Source of the DNA: Olavius sp. associated proteobacterium Delta 1
Lineage (GTDB): Bacteria > Desulfobacterota > Desulfobacteria > Desulfobacterales > JAFDCJ01
Length of the DNA stretch: 53,330 nucleotides
Reading direction: 5' to 3'
Assembly: GCA_902749685.1 (NCBI GenBank)
Contig: CACVKW010001312.1
Span: forward strand, 1 to 53,330
The notes under the pieces were generated by a model. That model worked only from the letters and a program-made list of their open reading frames with translations. It did not search any database and was not told the DNA's origin. A program made the translations under genes and the position numbers. Positions 22,556 to 29,988 of this stretch are shown piece after piece (within the stretch, counting starts at the first letter, position 1; every line of letters starts with the position of its first letter).

Positions 22556-23484
22556 GAAATAAAGGACTAATAATCGTAGTATTGATTGTGGCAGCGGTGC
22601 TGATTTATAATGCAGCCTATATCGTCGACGAAACCGAACAGGTGGTGGTCACCCAATTCGGTCGAATCATCGGAGGACCCAAAATGGATCCGGGACTAAA
22701 ATTTAAAATCCCCTTTATCCAAAATGCCAATTATTTCGCTAAGAACTTATTGGATTGGGACGGCGATGCGGGTCAGATTCCGACCCTGGACAAAACATTT
22801 ATTTGGGTCGATACGTTTGCCAGGTGGAAAATTATCGATCCGGTCAAGTTCTTTCAAACCGTCAACAACCGCTTTAATGCCGTCGGCAAACTCAACGATA
22901 TTATTGATCCATCGGTCAGGAACGCCATAACTTCTCATAGCCTGATCGAAGCCGTGCGCAAATCCAACCGCGAAATGGATAGAGCCGATATCGGTCCGGA
23001 GGGCGAAGCCAGATTATATGCGTCAATTATCGCGGGCCGGGAAAAAATAACCGCGGGCATCCTGGAGCAGGCTCAGCCTAAATTGGCGCCTTTCGGCATC
23101 GAACTGGTCGACATCAAAATAAAGCGCATCAATTATGTCGAACAGGTCAGAAAATCCGTCTACGGCCGAATGGTTGCTGAACGTAACCAGATCGCTGAGA
23201 AGTTTCGTTCCGAGGGCAAGGGCGAAGCCCAGAAAATATTGGGTGATAAAGAAAGGGATCTGCAGGAGATAACCTCAGAGGCTTATCGGGTAGCACAGGA
23301 AATCAAGGGTAAGGCCGATGCACAAGCAACCATAATTTATGCCGAATCCTATGGCGCCGACCCCGATTTCTACTCGTTTGTCCAAACGCTTGAGATTTAC
23401 GGCGAATCCCTGAACAATACAAACACCTTAATACTTTCAACCGATTCAGAATTTTTAAAATATCTGAAAGGTTACACCGAATAA
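22552..23484 (+). CDS. hflC: FtsH protease activity modulator HflC
   Basis: Partner of HflK in the FtsH-regulating complex. The 310-residue protein has an N-terminal membrane helix (residues 5-22), the SPFH domain (VDETEQVVVTQFGRII, GPKMDPGLKFKIPF) and the coiled helical tail (AERNQIAEKFRSEGKGEAQKI) ending in an FVQTLEIYGESL segment typical of HflC. Start ATG overlaps the hflK stop. A bidirectional terminator follows. Confidence 0.96.
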   Translation: MRNKGLIIVVLIVAAVLIYNAAYIVDETEQVVVTQFGRIIGGPKMDPGLKFKIPFIQNANYFAKNLLDWDGDAGQIPTLDKTFIWVDTFARWKIIDPVKFFQTVNNRFNAVGKLNDIIDPSVRNAITSHSLIEAVRKSNREMDRADIGPEGEARLYASIIAGREKITAGILEQAQPKLAPFGIELVDIKIKRINYVEQVRKSVYGRMVAERNQIAEKFRSEGKGEAQKILGDKERDLQEITSEAYRVAQEIKGKADAQATIIYAESYGADPDFYSFVQTLEIYGESLNNTNTLILSTDSEFLKYLKGYTE

Positions 23485-23510
23485 GCGGATCGCATTCGCT
23501 GGTTGCGATA

Positions 23511-23551
23511 TAAAGAAAAAGCACCGGAGCATTGACAATGTCCGGTGCTTT
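23511..23551. terminator. Bidirectional terminator between hflC and the bS22-like gene
   Basis: An 11-bp stem AAAGCACCGGA/TCCGGTGCTTT (23518-23528 and 23541-23551). On the minus strand the stem runs into TTTTTCTTTA, a good terminator for the small ribosomal gene; on the plus strand GCTTTCATTTTG is a weaker terminator for hflC. Confidence 0.8.
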
Positions 23552-23582
23552 CATTTTGGTCCAGAAAAGATTGCCGGTATCA

Positions 23583-23681
23583 TTATTTACCTTTCCTTCT
23601 CTGATGACGTGTCTTGGCCAAAAGTTTTCTATGTTTGTGCTTTCTCATTTTTTTTCTACGCTTTTTAACAACACTACCCAA
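23583..23681 (-). CDS. bS22-like small ribosomal protein (AURKAIP1/COX24 domain)
   Basis: A 32-residue, extremely basic protein, beginning MGSVVKKRRKKM and ending TRHQRRKGK. It closely resembles the AURKAIP1/COX24 domain proteins annotated as bS22 in actinobacteria (from memory these begin MGSVIKKRRKRM) and related to mitochondrial mS38, which bind the small subunit near the decoding centre. The start is TTG at 23681, set by GGAGGTGA seven bases upstream and by the family N-terminus. The gene is convergent with hflC, has its own terminator, and lies opposite hflKC. Too short for most gene finders. Ribosomal role is inferred from the family. Confidence 0.85.
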   Translation of the reverse strand: MGSVVKKRRKKMRKHKHRKLLAKTRHQRRKGK

Positions 23682-24119
23682 TTCATCACCTCCTTTGCTT
23701 CTATTGTGCTTATCTAAGCTGACTTAGACCCGGGCTGATTTAGACCTGGTTTCTAACCATACCTGGGGCAGGCAAGCCTCAGGTTCCGCTCGCCAGTCCG
23801 CATCAGGCGTATTAGATTATGGTATTAAACCACTGATAGACAATAACCTGTCTACCTAACACAGCCGATATATATATGTCTACATTTTTTTAATAAACTG
23901 TGGTAATACGTCGAAAAAGAATTGTCAATGGCACGCCGCTGAGCGCCGGTTTAATTTAGTATTCAATTCTGGAACATAAATGAAGTCTATGCTATAGTTG
24001 AAGTCTGCGTTAAGCCATTGGAAGAACCGTGTCAAATAATTGTGTACACTGCAATCCAGACCGACATATCAGCTTAAAAGTCAATCAGGTTTAGATCTTT
24101 GCAGTCTTGAGGGCCATTC
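23682..24119. other. bS22-like / PilZ divergent intergenic region
   Basis: A 438-bp gap. A 13-bp sequence GCTGA(C/T)TTAGACC occurs twice, 16 bp apart, at about 23718 and 23734. TTGACA on the minus strand (23928-23923) has TATTAC 14 bp away and is a weak promoter candidate for the small gene. No ORF or RNA recognised. Confidence 0.45.
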
Positions 24120-24629
24120 ATGGAAAGCAAATTTATTGTAAACAGTATCGGAATTGGCGGGGTTTTCTTTGCCGGATTAATCATATTCTGGTTTATTTTC
24201 GTGTATCTTAAAAAACACATGGCTCCGGATCAATCGACTCCGGGTTTTTCAGCTGCAACTAAAACTTCCTGGGAAGAAAAGCGCCAGCACCCGCGGGTCG
24301 CAATATCATGGCAGGCTTGCCTTGAATATTCGAAAGCGACTCAGGAAGCGGTGCTTAAGGACGTCAGCCTGGGAGGCGCTTTTGTAATCTGCCAGAAACC
24401 ATTGGCTCTGAAAGATCAATTTAAGATCAATTTAAATTTGCCGGATCATGGGCCCTTGCAGCTTAACGCCGAAGTGGTCTGGTCCAATGCCAACATACCC
24501 AGGGACAAGGTTGTCAATCGCGGCATGGGTATTAAATTTATCAAAAACGAGGAAAAGGCGCGTCAACTGCTGCAGAATGCCATTACCGCTGCCTTTGAAA
24601 AATCCGACGAATCGTTTGAAGGAAAATAG
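24120..24629 (+). CDS. Membrane-anchored PilZ domain protein
   Basis: A 169-residue protein with one N-terminal membrane helix (about 10-31) and a cytoplasmic PilZ domain (about 55-155). The cyclic-di-GMP motifs are present: RxxxR as KRQHPRVAI and DxSxxG as DVSLGGAF, so c-di-GMP binding is likely. Target unknown. The next gene begins 25 bases downstream on the same strand. Confidence 0.85.
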   Translation: MESKFIVNSIGIGGVFFAGLIIFWFIFVYLKKHMAPDQSTPGFSAATKTSWEEKRQHPRVAISWQACLEYSKATQEAVLKDVSLGGAFVICQKPLALKDQFKINLNLPDHGPLQLNAEVVWSNANIPRDKVVNRGMGIKFIKNEEKARQLLQNAITAAFEKSDESFEGK

Positions 24630-24654
24630 TGATTTTAAATATGGTCTAAACCCG

Positions 24655-25209
24655 ATGGACAGATTGAACCGCTTCGGTCCCGAGCAAATAAAAATCGTAA
24701 ATAATGCCGTGGCCATGGCTGAAGAGCTTGTCAGCAACTACTATAAAATGTCTGCAAGCCAGTGGCTCGGTCCGCGCTACGATGTCAAAACCCTGGCAGA
24801 ACTAGATCCGGAGGAAATTATCCACGGCCCTTTTGCCCAGATTATTCGCTACAAAGGACGCCGCAAAAATACATCACTGGGATCGGCAACTTATGATTTT
24901 TATAAAATCTGCCTGCAGGATCATACCATACAGGCAACCCTGGATATGGCAGCGGGCATCGAGTTGTTTCCATTTTCGCTTTACATCATCACTCACGAAC
25001 TGATTCACATTGTCCGGTTCAGTAAATTTCTGCAAAGCTTTGAGGCTTCTGAGCGGGATCGCATGGCAGAGGAAAAGCGGGTTCATCAGCGAACCCATGA
25101 TATATTAAAACCGGTCCAGGTGACAGGTCTGAGGCGTGTGCTGGTATTTTATAACGACTGGCGTGTGCCGTACGAGGATTTGCGTGATCCTGAAAAAATT
25201 GATTCTTGA
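24655..25209 (+). CDS. Conserved hypothetical protein with HExxH motif
   Basis: A 184-residue protein I cannot assign to a named family. It contains HELIH at residues 114-118 within a hydrophobic helix (LYIITHELIHIVRFSKF), the zinc-metallopeptidase signature, followed by a charged stretch rich in E, R and H (ERDRMAEEKRVHQRTH) that could supply a third ligand. There is no signal peptide, so it is probably cytoplasmic. I start at ATG 24655, giving MDRLNRFGPEQ; the ribosome site is poor, and an in-frame TTG at 24616 inside the pilZ gene is an alternative. Likely co-transcribed with the PilZ gene. Confidence 0.7.
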   Translation: MDRLNRFGPEQIKIVNNAVAMAEELVSNYYKMSASQWLGPRYDVKTLAELDPEEIIHGPFAQIIRYKGRRKNTSLGSATYDFYKICLQDHTIQATLDMAAGIELFPFSLYIITHELIHIVRFSKFLQSFEASERDRMAEEKRVHQRTHDILKPVQVTGLRRVLVFYNDWRVPYEDLRDPEKIDS

Positions 25210-25233
25210 CAAACCAACGTCACCGACTATATA
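25206..25233 (+). promoter_or_regulatory. Candidate promoter for the FmdB-type gene
   Basis: TTGACA (25206-25211), overlapping the stop codon of the preceding gene, with TATATA 16 bp downstream (25228-25233). The zinc-ribbon gene starts at 25296. Confidence 0.5.
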
Positions 25234-25295
25234 TATCATAGGTTAAGCGGTTCAGGGTTCAACGTATCGAGTTGATTATGGGAGGTCTTTACAAG

Positions 25296-25589
25296 ATGCC
25301 GATTTACGAATATGAATGTACCAAATGCGGTAATATTTCAGAAGCATTGCAGAAATTTTCAGACAAGCCCTTGACCAGGTGCAGACATTGCAAAGGTAAA
25401 CTTACCAAGTTAGTTTCCCAGAGCACATTTCACCTTAAAGGCAGTGGCTGGTATGTAACCGATTATGGCAATAAACCCAAGGACTCTGCCAAGCCCTCTA
25501 AAAAGGAAAAGCAAAGCAAGTCTGCCGAAAGTAAATCGTCGGGTACGGGTTCCGAAAACAAAAAACCTGCCGCCGAAAAACCGGCCTGA
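25296..25589 (+). CDS. FmdB-family zinc ribbon protein
   Basis: A 97-residue protein with the FmdB/PF09723 zinc ribbon at its N-terminus: CTKCG (residues 8-12) and CRHCKGK, in the usual MPIYEYECxxCG context. The rest (about 55-97) is a low-complexity Lys/Ser/Pro/Ala tail. FmdB was once named as a regulator in methylotrophs, but the general function is unknown. GGGAGGT precedes the ATG at 25296; an upstream in-frame ATG at 25272 would lie before this site. Confidence 0.85.
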   Translation: MPIYEYECTKCGNISEALQKFSDKPLTRCRHCKGKLTKLVSQSTFHLKGSGWYVTDYGNKPKDSAKPSKKEKQSKSAESKSSGTGSENKKPAAEKPA

Positions 25590-26054
25590 CGGGATAACCC
25601 TGACCGGATAACATTTGATCTAAACCAGGCGCAGATCAATCGCCAATTTCAATTCATGATACGCCACCAGGCTCTTTCACCTGACTGACGATGGGTTAAA
25701 GGGCCTGTTTTGATGGAATATATCCTGCCATTTGCCTTCACTCACGAGAGGCGAATACGACGACGATCGCCGGATGCCTGCCCCATTCTTGTCACGCGTT
25801 ATTTTTTGGCAATATTTTTTAAAAATTTCGTACTCAATCTCTTTACAAACCCAAAAGGGTGATTATTATTTCAGACAAAAAGCCTTTCCTAACAACTTAA
25901 TATTATAAACATTTTTGAAACCAAAAAGTTAAATCGAAGGGGGGTGGGCCAGCGAGCCGCCATTTGAGGCGGCCTACTATAACTATAGCGATATATTTTA
26001 AATTTGTACGAGTTGATGAAGAAATTTTCATAATGTAAAAGGAGAAATTAAACC
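25590..26054. other. Upstream region of groESL
   Basis: A 465-bp gap. I find no CIRCE inverted repeat (the HrcA operator) and no convincing sigma-32 promoter. A 6-bp stem GCCGCC-ATTTGA-GGCGGC (25956-25973) lies about 80 bp before the groES ATG, followed by TATAAC at 25979. No ORF seen. Confidence 0.45.
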
Positions 26055-26342
26055 ATGAAATTGAGACCATTACAGGATCGAATTTTAGTCCAACGCGTCG
26101 AAGAGGAAACCACCACCAAAGGTGGCATTATCATCCCGGATACTGCGAAGGAAAAACCCGCCGAAGGCAAAGTTACGGCTGTCGGCAATGGCAAAATTGG
26201 TGAGGACGGCAAAAGAATTGCACTGGAAGTCAAAAAAGGCGACCGCATACTCTTTGGCAAATACTCCGGTACTGAAGTAAAAGTCGGTGGTCAAGAATAT
26301 TTGATCATGCGCGAAGAAGACGTGCTTGGAATAATCGATTAA
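26055..26342 (+). CDS. groES: Co-chaperonin GroES
   Basis: The 10-kDa lid of the GroEL folding chamber. The 95-residue protein has the conserved start MKLRPLQDRILVQRVEEE, the mobile loop (ETTTKGGIIIPDTAKEKP) and the C-terminal strand EYLIMREEDVLGII. AAAGGAG precedes the ATG. Forms an operon with groEL 35 bases downstream. Confidence 0.98.
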   Translation: MKLRPLQDRILVQRVEEETTTKGGIIIPDTAKEKPAEGKVTAVGNGKIGEDGKRIALEVKKGDRILFGKYSGTEVKVGGQEYLIMREEDVLGIID

Positions 26343-26377
26343 TTAGAATATACAGAATTTAGGGAGGAATATTTAAG

Positions 26378-28036
26378 ATGTCTAAACTTATTAAATACGA
26401 TATGAAAGCCCGTGAAGCGATGCTGAACGGGGTAAAAACCCTTGCTGATGCAGTCGTTGTGACTTTAGGTCCCAAGGGCAGAAACGTTGTCCTGGACAAA
26501 TCCTGGGGCTCACCGACGGTCACCAAAGACGGCGTTACCGTTGCGAAAGAAATTGAACTGGATGACAAGTTCGAAAATATGGGCGCCCAGATGGTAAAAG
26601 AGGTCGCCAGCAAAACAAGCGACATGGCCGGTGACGGCACGACAACCGCTACCGTCCTGGCACGTTCCATTTATGAAGAAGGGCAGAAACTGGTTGCAGC
26701 CGGCAACAATCCCATGTCTATCAAGCGCGGCATTGATGCGGCAGTTGATGTGATCGTCAAAGAGCTGCAAGGCCTGAGCAAAGCCACCAAAGACCAACGT
26801 GAAATCGCCCAGGTCGGTACCATTTCCGCCAACAACGACGGAACCATCGGCAACATTATCGCCGAGGCAATGAATAAAGTCGGTAAAGAAGGTGTCATTA
26901 CCGTTGAGGAAGCCAAGAGCATGGACACCACCCTGGAAGTGGTGGAAGGCATGCAGTTTGACCGCGGTTATCTGTCACCGTATTTTGTCACTGATCCGGA
27001 AAAAATGGTCGCCTCCCTCGAAGACCCCTACATTCTGATCAATGAGAAAAAAATCAGCAACATGAAAGATCTGCTTCCGGTCCTGGAGCAGGTAGCCAAA
27101 ATGGGCAAACCCCTGATGATTATCGCCGAAGACGTTGACGGTGAAGCTCTGGCGACCCTGGTGGTCAACAAACTCAGAGGCACCCTGCAGGTAGCTGCGG
27201 TAAAAGCCCCCGGTTTTGGTGACCGCAGAAAAGCCATGCTGGAAGACATTGCCATATTGACCGGCGGCCAGGTAGTATCCGAAGACCTGGGCATCAAGCT
27301 GGAAAACCTGACAGTCCAGGATCTCGGCCGCGCCAAACGGATCAGCATTGACAAAGACAACACCACGGTCGTCGATGGTGCCGGTTCCCGTTCAGCACTC
27401 GAGGGAAGAGTCAAACAAATTCGGGCCCAGATTGACGAGACCACCTCCGATTACGATCGTGAAAAGCTGCAGGAACGCCTTGCCAAGCTGATCGGCGGAG
27501 TGGCGGTGATCAATGTCGGCGCTGCCACCGAGACCGAAATGAAGGAGAAAAAAGCACGGGTCGAAGATGCCTTGAATGCAACCCGGGCTGCCGTTGAAGA
27601 AGGTATTGTACCGGGCGGCGGCGTGGCATTGGTGCGTTGCCTGGAGGCTCTCGGCAAGATGAGAATCAAAGCCGATCAGAAACTGGGTGTTAAAGTCGTC
27701 ATGCGAGCCATCGAAGAGCCGCTGCGTCAGATCGCCAACAATGCGGGCCTGGAAGGATCGGTTGTGATCGACAAAGTCAAGGCCGAAAAGGGTTCTTTCG
27801 GCTACAACGCTGCCACCGACACCTACGAAGATCTGGAGAAAGCCGGCGTGATCGATCCCACCAAGGTGGTTCGACTGGCCCTGCAGAATGCGGCCAGCGT
27901 CGCTTCATTGATGCTGACCACCCAGGCCATGATAACGGATAAACCTGAAGAAAAAGCAGACGCCATGCCGGGTGGTGCCCCCGGAGGAATGGGTGGCGGC
28001 ATGGGTGGAATGGGCGGCATGGGCGGTATGATGTAA
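26378..28036 (+). CDS. groEL: Chaperonin GroEL
   Basis: The 60-kDa tetradecameric chaperonin. The 552-residue protein is full length: the nucleotide site (GPKGRNVVLDKSWGSP and GDGTTTATVLAR), the GGG hinge sequence near residue 413 (VPGGGVAL), and the Gly-Met repeat tail (GGMGGGMGGMGG). GGGAGG precedes the ATG. A strong terminator follows at 28066-28107. Confidence 0.99.
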   Translation: MSKLIKYDMKAREAMLNGVKTLADAVVVTLGPKGRNVVLDKSWGSPTVTKDGVTVAKEIELDDKFENMGAQMVKEVASKTSDMAGDGTTTATVLARSIYEEGQKLVAAGNNPMSIKRGIDAAVDVIVKELQGLSKATKDQREIAQVGTISANNDGTIGNIIAEAMNKVGKEGVITVEEAKSMDTTLEVVEGMQFDRGYLSPYFVTDPEKMVASLEDPYILINEKKISNMKDLLPVLEQVAKMGKPLMIIAEDVDGEALATLVVNKLRGTLQVAAVKAPGFGDRRKAMLEDIAILTGGQVVSEDLGIKLENLTVQDLGRAKRISIDKDNTTVVDGAGSRSALEGRVKQIRAQIDETTSDYDREKLQERLAKLIGGVAVINVGAATETEMKEKKARVEDALNATRAAVEEGIVPGGGVALVRCLEALGKMRIKADQKLGVKVVMRAIEEPLRQIANNAGLEGSVVIDKVKAEKGSFGYNAATDTYEDLEKAGVIDPTKVVRLALQNAASVASLMLTTQAMITDKPEEKADAMPGGAPGGMGGGMGGMGGMGGMM

Positions 28037-28065
28037 TCGCTTCGGTCCAACAACGAATAACCAAT

Positions 28066-28107
28066 AAAGCCCTTACGGCATTAACTTGTGCCCGTAAGGG
28101 CTTTTTT
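28066..28107 (+). terminator. Intrinsic terminator of groESL
   Basis: A perfect 13-bp stem AAAGCCCTTACGG/CCGTAAGGGCTTT (28066-28078 and 28092-28104), 13-base loop, and a run of six T residues to 28107. Confidence 0.9.
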
Positions 28108-28134
28108 ATTATCGAATTGGTGGCGCCGAAAAAT

Positions 28135-28161
28135 TTGACAATTGAATGATAATCATATAAT
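28135..28161 (+). promoter_or_regulatory. Consensus promoter for the LysM gene
   Basis: Perfect TTGACA (28135-28140) and perfect TATAAT (28156-28161) separated by 15 bp. Start of transcription is expected near 28168, giving a leader of about 55 bases to the ATG at 28223. Confidence 0.6.
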
Positions 28162-28222
28162 CTTATTACATAAAAGCTAATTCTTGCCTCCCAAATAATT
28201 GAGAAAAGAATCGGAGTATCTG

Positions 28223-29353
28223 ATGCAGAGCAAAATGAAATCCTATCTCACCAAAAGCCTGATTATGATGATAATTCTGTTGGCGGTCCCGCTATCCCAG
28301 GCAGCTGCAGAATCACCAGAAATCGTGAAATATGAAACCGGATTCTACTACACCGTACAAGAAGGCGATACCCTTTGGGATCTTTCGCGCAAGTTTTCGG
28401 ATACTCCCTGGCAGTGGCCGGAAATGTGGCAGGAAAATGATCAAATTGCCAATCCTCATCGCATTTACCCTGGTGAACGCATCCGTTTGTATCGCCGCCA
28501 GGGCGCTGGGGGATATGGTGAAGCAGCCGGCGATGGTGATCATGGTGAAGACGCCGGCGATGGGGATCATGCTGAAGACGCTGGCGATGGAACCTCAGAT
28601 GCGGACAAAGGCCTCCAGGACAAACCGGAGCTGACCAAACTGCTGCACTATGAATATACCTCCATTGATCGGGTTGGCTTCATTCGTAAAGAGCCCGTAC
28701 TGGCCCATGGCACTATTTTCAAAGTCGAAGGGCAAAAGGCGATGATCAGCATCGACGATCTCATTTACATCCGACCGCGCTCAAATTTTTCTCTCGCACC
28801 TGGTGATAAGTATACTCTCTATCGCACGCTGAAACCGATCAAAGATCGGAGAACCAATAAATTCATCGGTATTCAGCACTATTTCACCGGGGCCGTGGAG
28901 ATTATGATCAAGAGGCCCGATTTTGTGCTTGGAAGGGTTATTGGCGCTTACCGACCGATTAAAATCGGAGATCTGCTGATGCCGCATAAAAGCCGAGTCC
29001 CACAGGTTGCGATAAATCCAAGCCCGCCGGGCCTGGAAGGCAGTATCATCGAGTCCGAAGAACATCAGGGAATTTTTGGTGAAAACGAAATCGCTTTCAT
29101 TGACAAGGGCCGGAGCTCGGGGGTAGAGCCCGGTCAATTCTACTGGATATTTAAACAGGAAAAGTATCGCATTAATCCCGATGACAAAGGTGAAGTCACC
29201 CTCACTCCGGTGGTATTGGGTGAATTGCTGGTGCTTCATACCGAAGACACAACCGCCACCGTCATGATCACCGACTCGCGCAACGCCATTAAGGCCGGCT
29301 CCAAAATCATTACACCCTTTGAGGTAGAGTCGGCGTTCGGAAAATCGGATTAA
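28223..29353 (+). CDS. Secreted LysM-domain protein
   Basis: A 376-residue exported protein. A signal peptide (hydrophobic about 10-27, ending QAAAE) is followed by one LysM domain (about 37-88, YTVQEGDTLWDLSRKF to IYPGERIRLY), which binds peptidoglycan in known proteins. Next comes a Gly/Asp repeat (GEAAGDGDH-type units, encoded by 2.7 copies of a 27-bp repeat at 28517-28590), then a C-terminal region of about 230 residues with beta-rich segments that I do not recognise. GGAG precedes the ATG at 28223. Monocistronic, between its own promoter and terminator. Confidence 0.85.
   Translation: MQSKMKSYLTKSLIMMIILLAVPLSQAAAESPEIVKYETGFYYTVQEGDTLWDLSRKFSDTPWQWPEMWQENDQIANPHRIYPGERIRLYRRQGAGGYGEAAGDGDHGEDAGDGDHAEDAGDGTSDADKGLQDKPELTKLLHYEYTSIDRVGFIRKEPVLAHGTIFKVEGQKAMISIDDLIYIRPRSNFSLAPGDKYTLYRTLKPIKDRRTNKFIGIQHYFTGAVEIMIKRPDFVLGRVIGAYRPIKIGDLLMPHKSRVPQVAINPSPPGLEGSIIESEEHQGIFGENEIAFIDKGRSSGVEPGQFYWIFKQEKYRINPDDKGEVTLTPVVLGELLVLHTEDTTATVMITDSRNAIKAGSKIITPFEVESAFGKSD
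28517..28590 (+). repeat. 27-bp tandem repeat inside the LysM gene
   Basis: Two full copies (28517-28543, 28544-28570) and a 20-bp partial copy, in frame, each encoding nine residues of the type GE(A/D)AGDGDH. Copy changes would lengthen or shorten the linker without a frameshift. Confidence 0.85.
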
Positions 29354-29480
29354 CATATCATAGCTGTCAAAATAAAGTTCCGTTATCCAAATTCTAAAAT
29401 CTACGCATCGTTCATCCTCGATACGAAATCTGGTCTCAAACGGAACGTATTTATGACAATCGCTATATTTGGCACTAAAT

Positions 29481-29515
29481 AAAACGCCACCTCCCGAATC
29501 GAAAGTGGCGTTTTT
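29481..29515. terminator. Bidirectional terminator between LysM gene and pilus operon
   Basis: Stem AAAACGCCAC/GTGGCGTTTT (29481-29490 and 29505-29514) with a 14-base loop. A-rich sequence on one side and T-rich on the other lets it serve both converging transcripts. Confidence 0.75.
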
Positions 29516-29538
29516 AATTTGTAACGATTCATGGGGCT

Positions 29539-29931
29539 TTACTGCTTCGGGCGGCGGGATTGCAGGACCAGTTCTTCTGCAATGACCCGGCCATCGGACA
29601 GTATCATTCCGCTCACTGTAACCGTTTGCCCGCGGTCCAATGAATCAAATAAGATAGCGTGGCCATGAGCATCGGATAAAACGGATTTAATGAATTCGCC
29701 TCCAATCACAAGATCAACCAAATAGACTTCATTTTCGGCAATGATCAGCATATTTTTGCCATAGTCGATCTCCATTATACTTGCTGTGATCTCATACGGA
29801 TCGCTGTGCTCTATATCAGACGGCGTGATTGCTCCGGAATCGGCCCGGCTTTGACTCGGACACCAATTAAGGACCAGGGTCACAGTAAGTATGGATAAAA
29901 ACCATCGTTTAAATAGATCCACGTTATTCAT
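29539..29931 (-). CDS. Small secreted protein at the end of the pilus operon
   Basis: A 130-residue protein with a signal peptide (FLSILTVTLVLNW then cleavage near SRADS). The mature part is a compact beta-rich domain (EITASIMEIDYGKNMLIIAENEVYLVDLVIGG to GQTVTVSGMILSDGRVIAEELVLQ), which looks like a small OB-type fold; I do not recognise a named family. GGGGGAGG precedes the ATG. It lies 57 bases after pilY1 and ends the minor pilin cluster, suggesting a periplasmic role in pilus assembly, but this is inference. Confidence 0.75.
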   Translation of the reverse strand: MNNVDLFKRWFLSILTVTLVLNWCPSQSRADSGAITPSDIEHSDPYEITASIMEIDYGKNMLIIAENEVYLVDLVIGGEFIKSVLSDAHGHAILFDSLDRGQTVTVSGMILSDGRVIAEELVLQSRRPKQ

Positions 29932-29988
29932 TTATTCCTCCCCCATGCTATATTTGTTTAGCACGCCTTATAGCTGATGCAACACAGT

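Noticed and set aside
23532..23717. Plus-strand ORF opposite the bS22-like gene
   Set aside because: Antisense to a better supported gene with a strong ribosome site and family match.
25590..26054. CIRCE operator upstream of groESL
   Set aside because: I looked for the TTAGCACTC inverted repeat on both strands and did not find it or a close variant.
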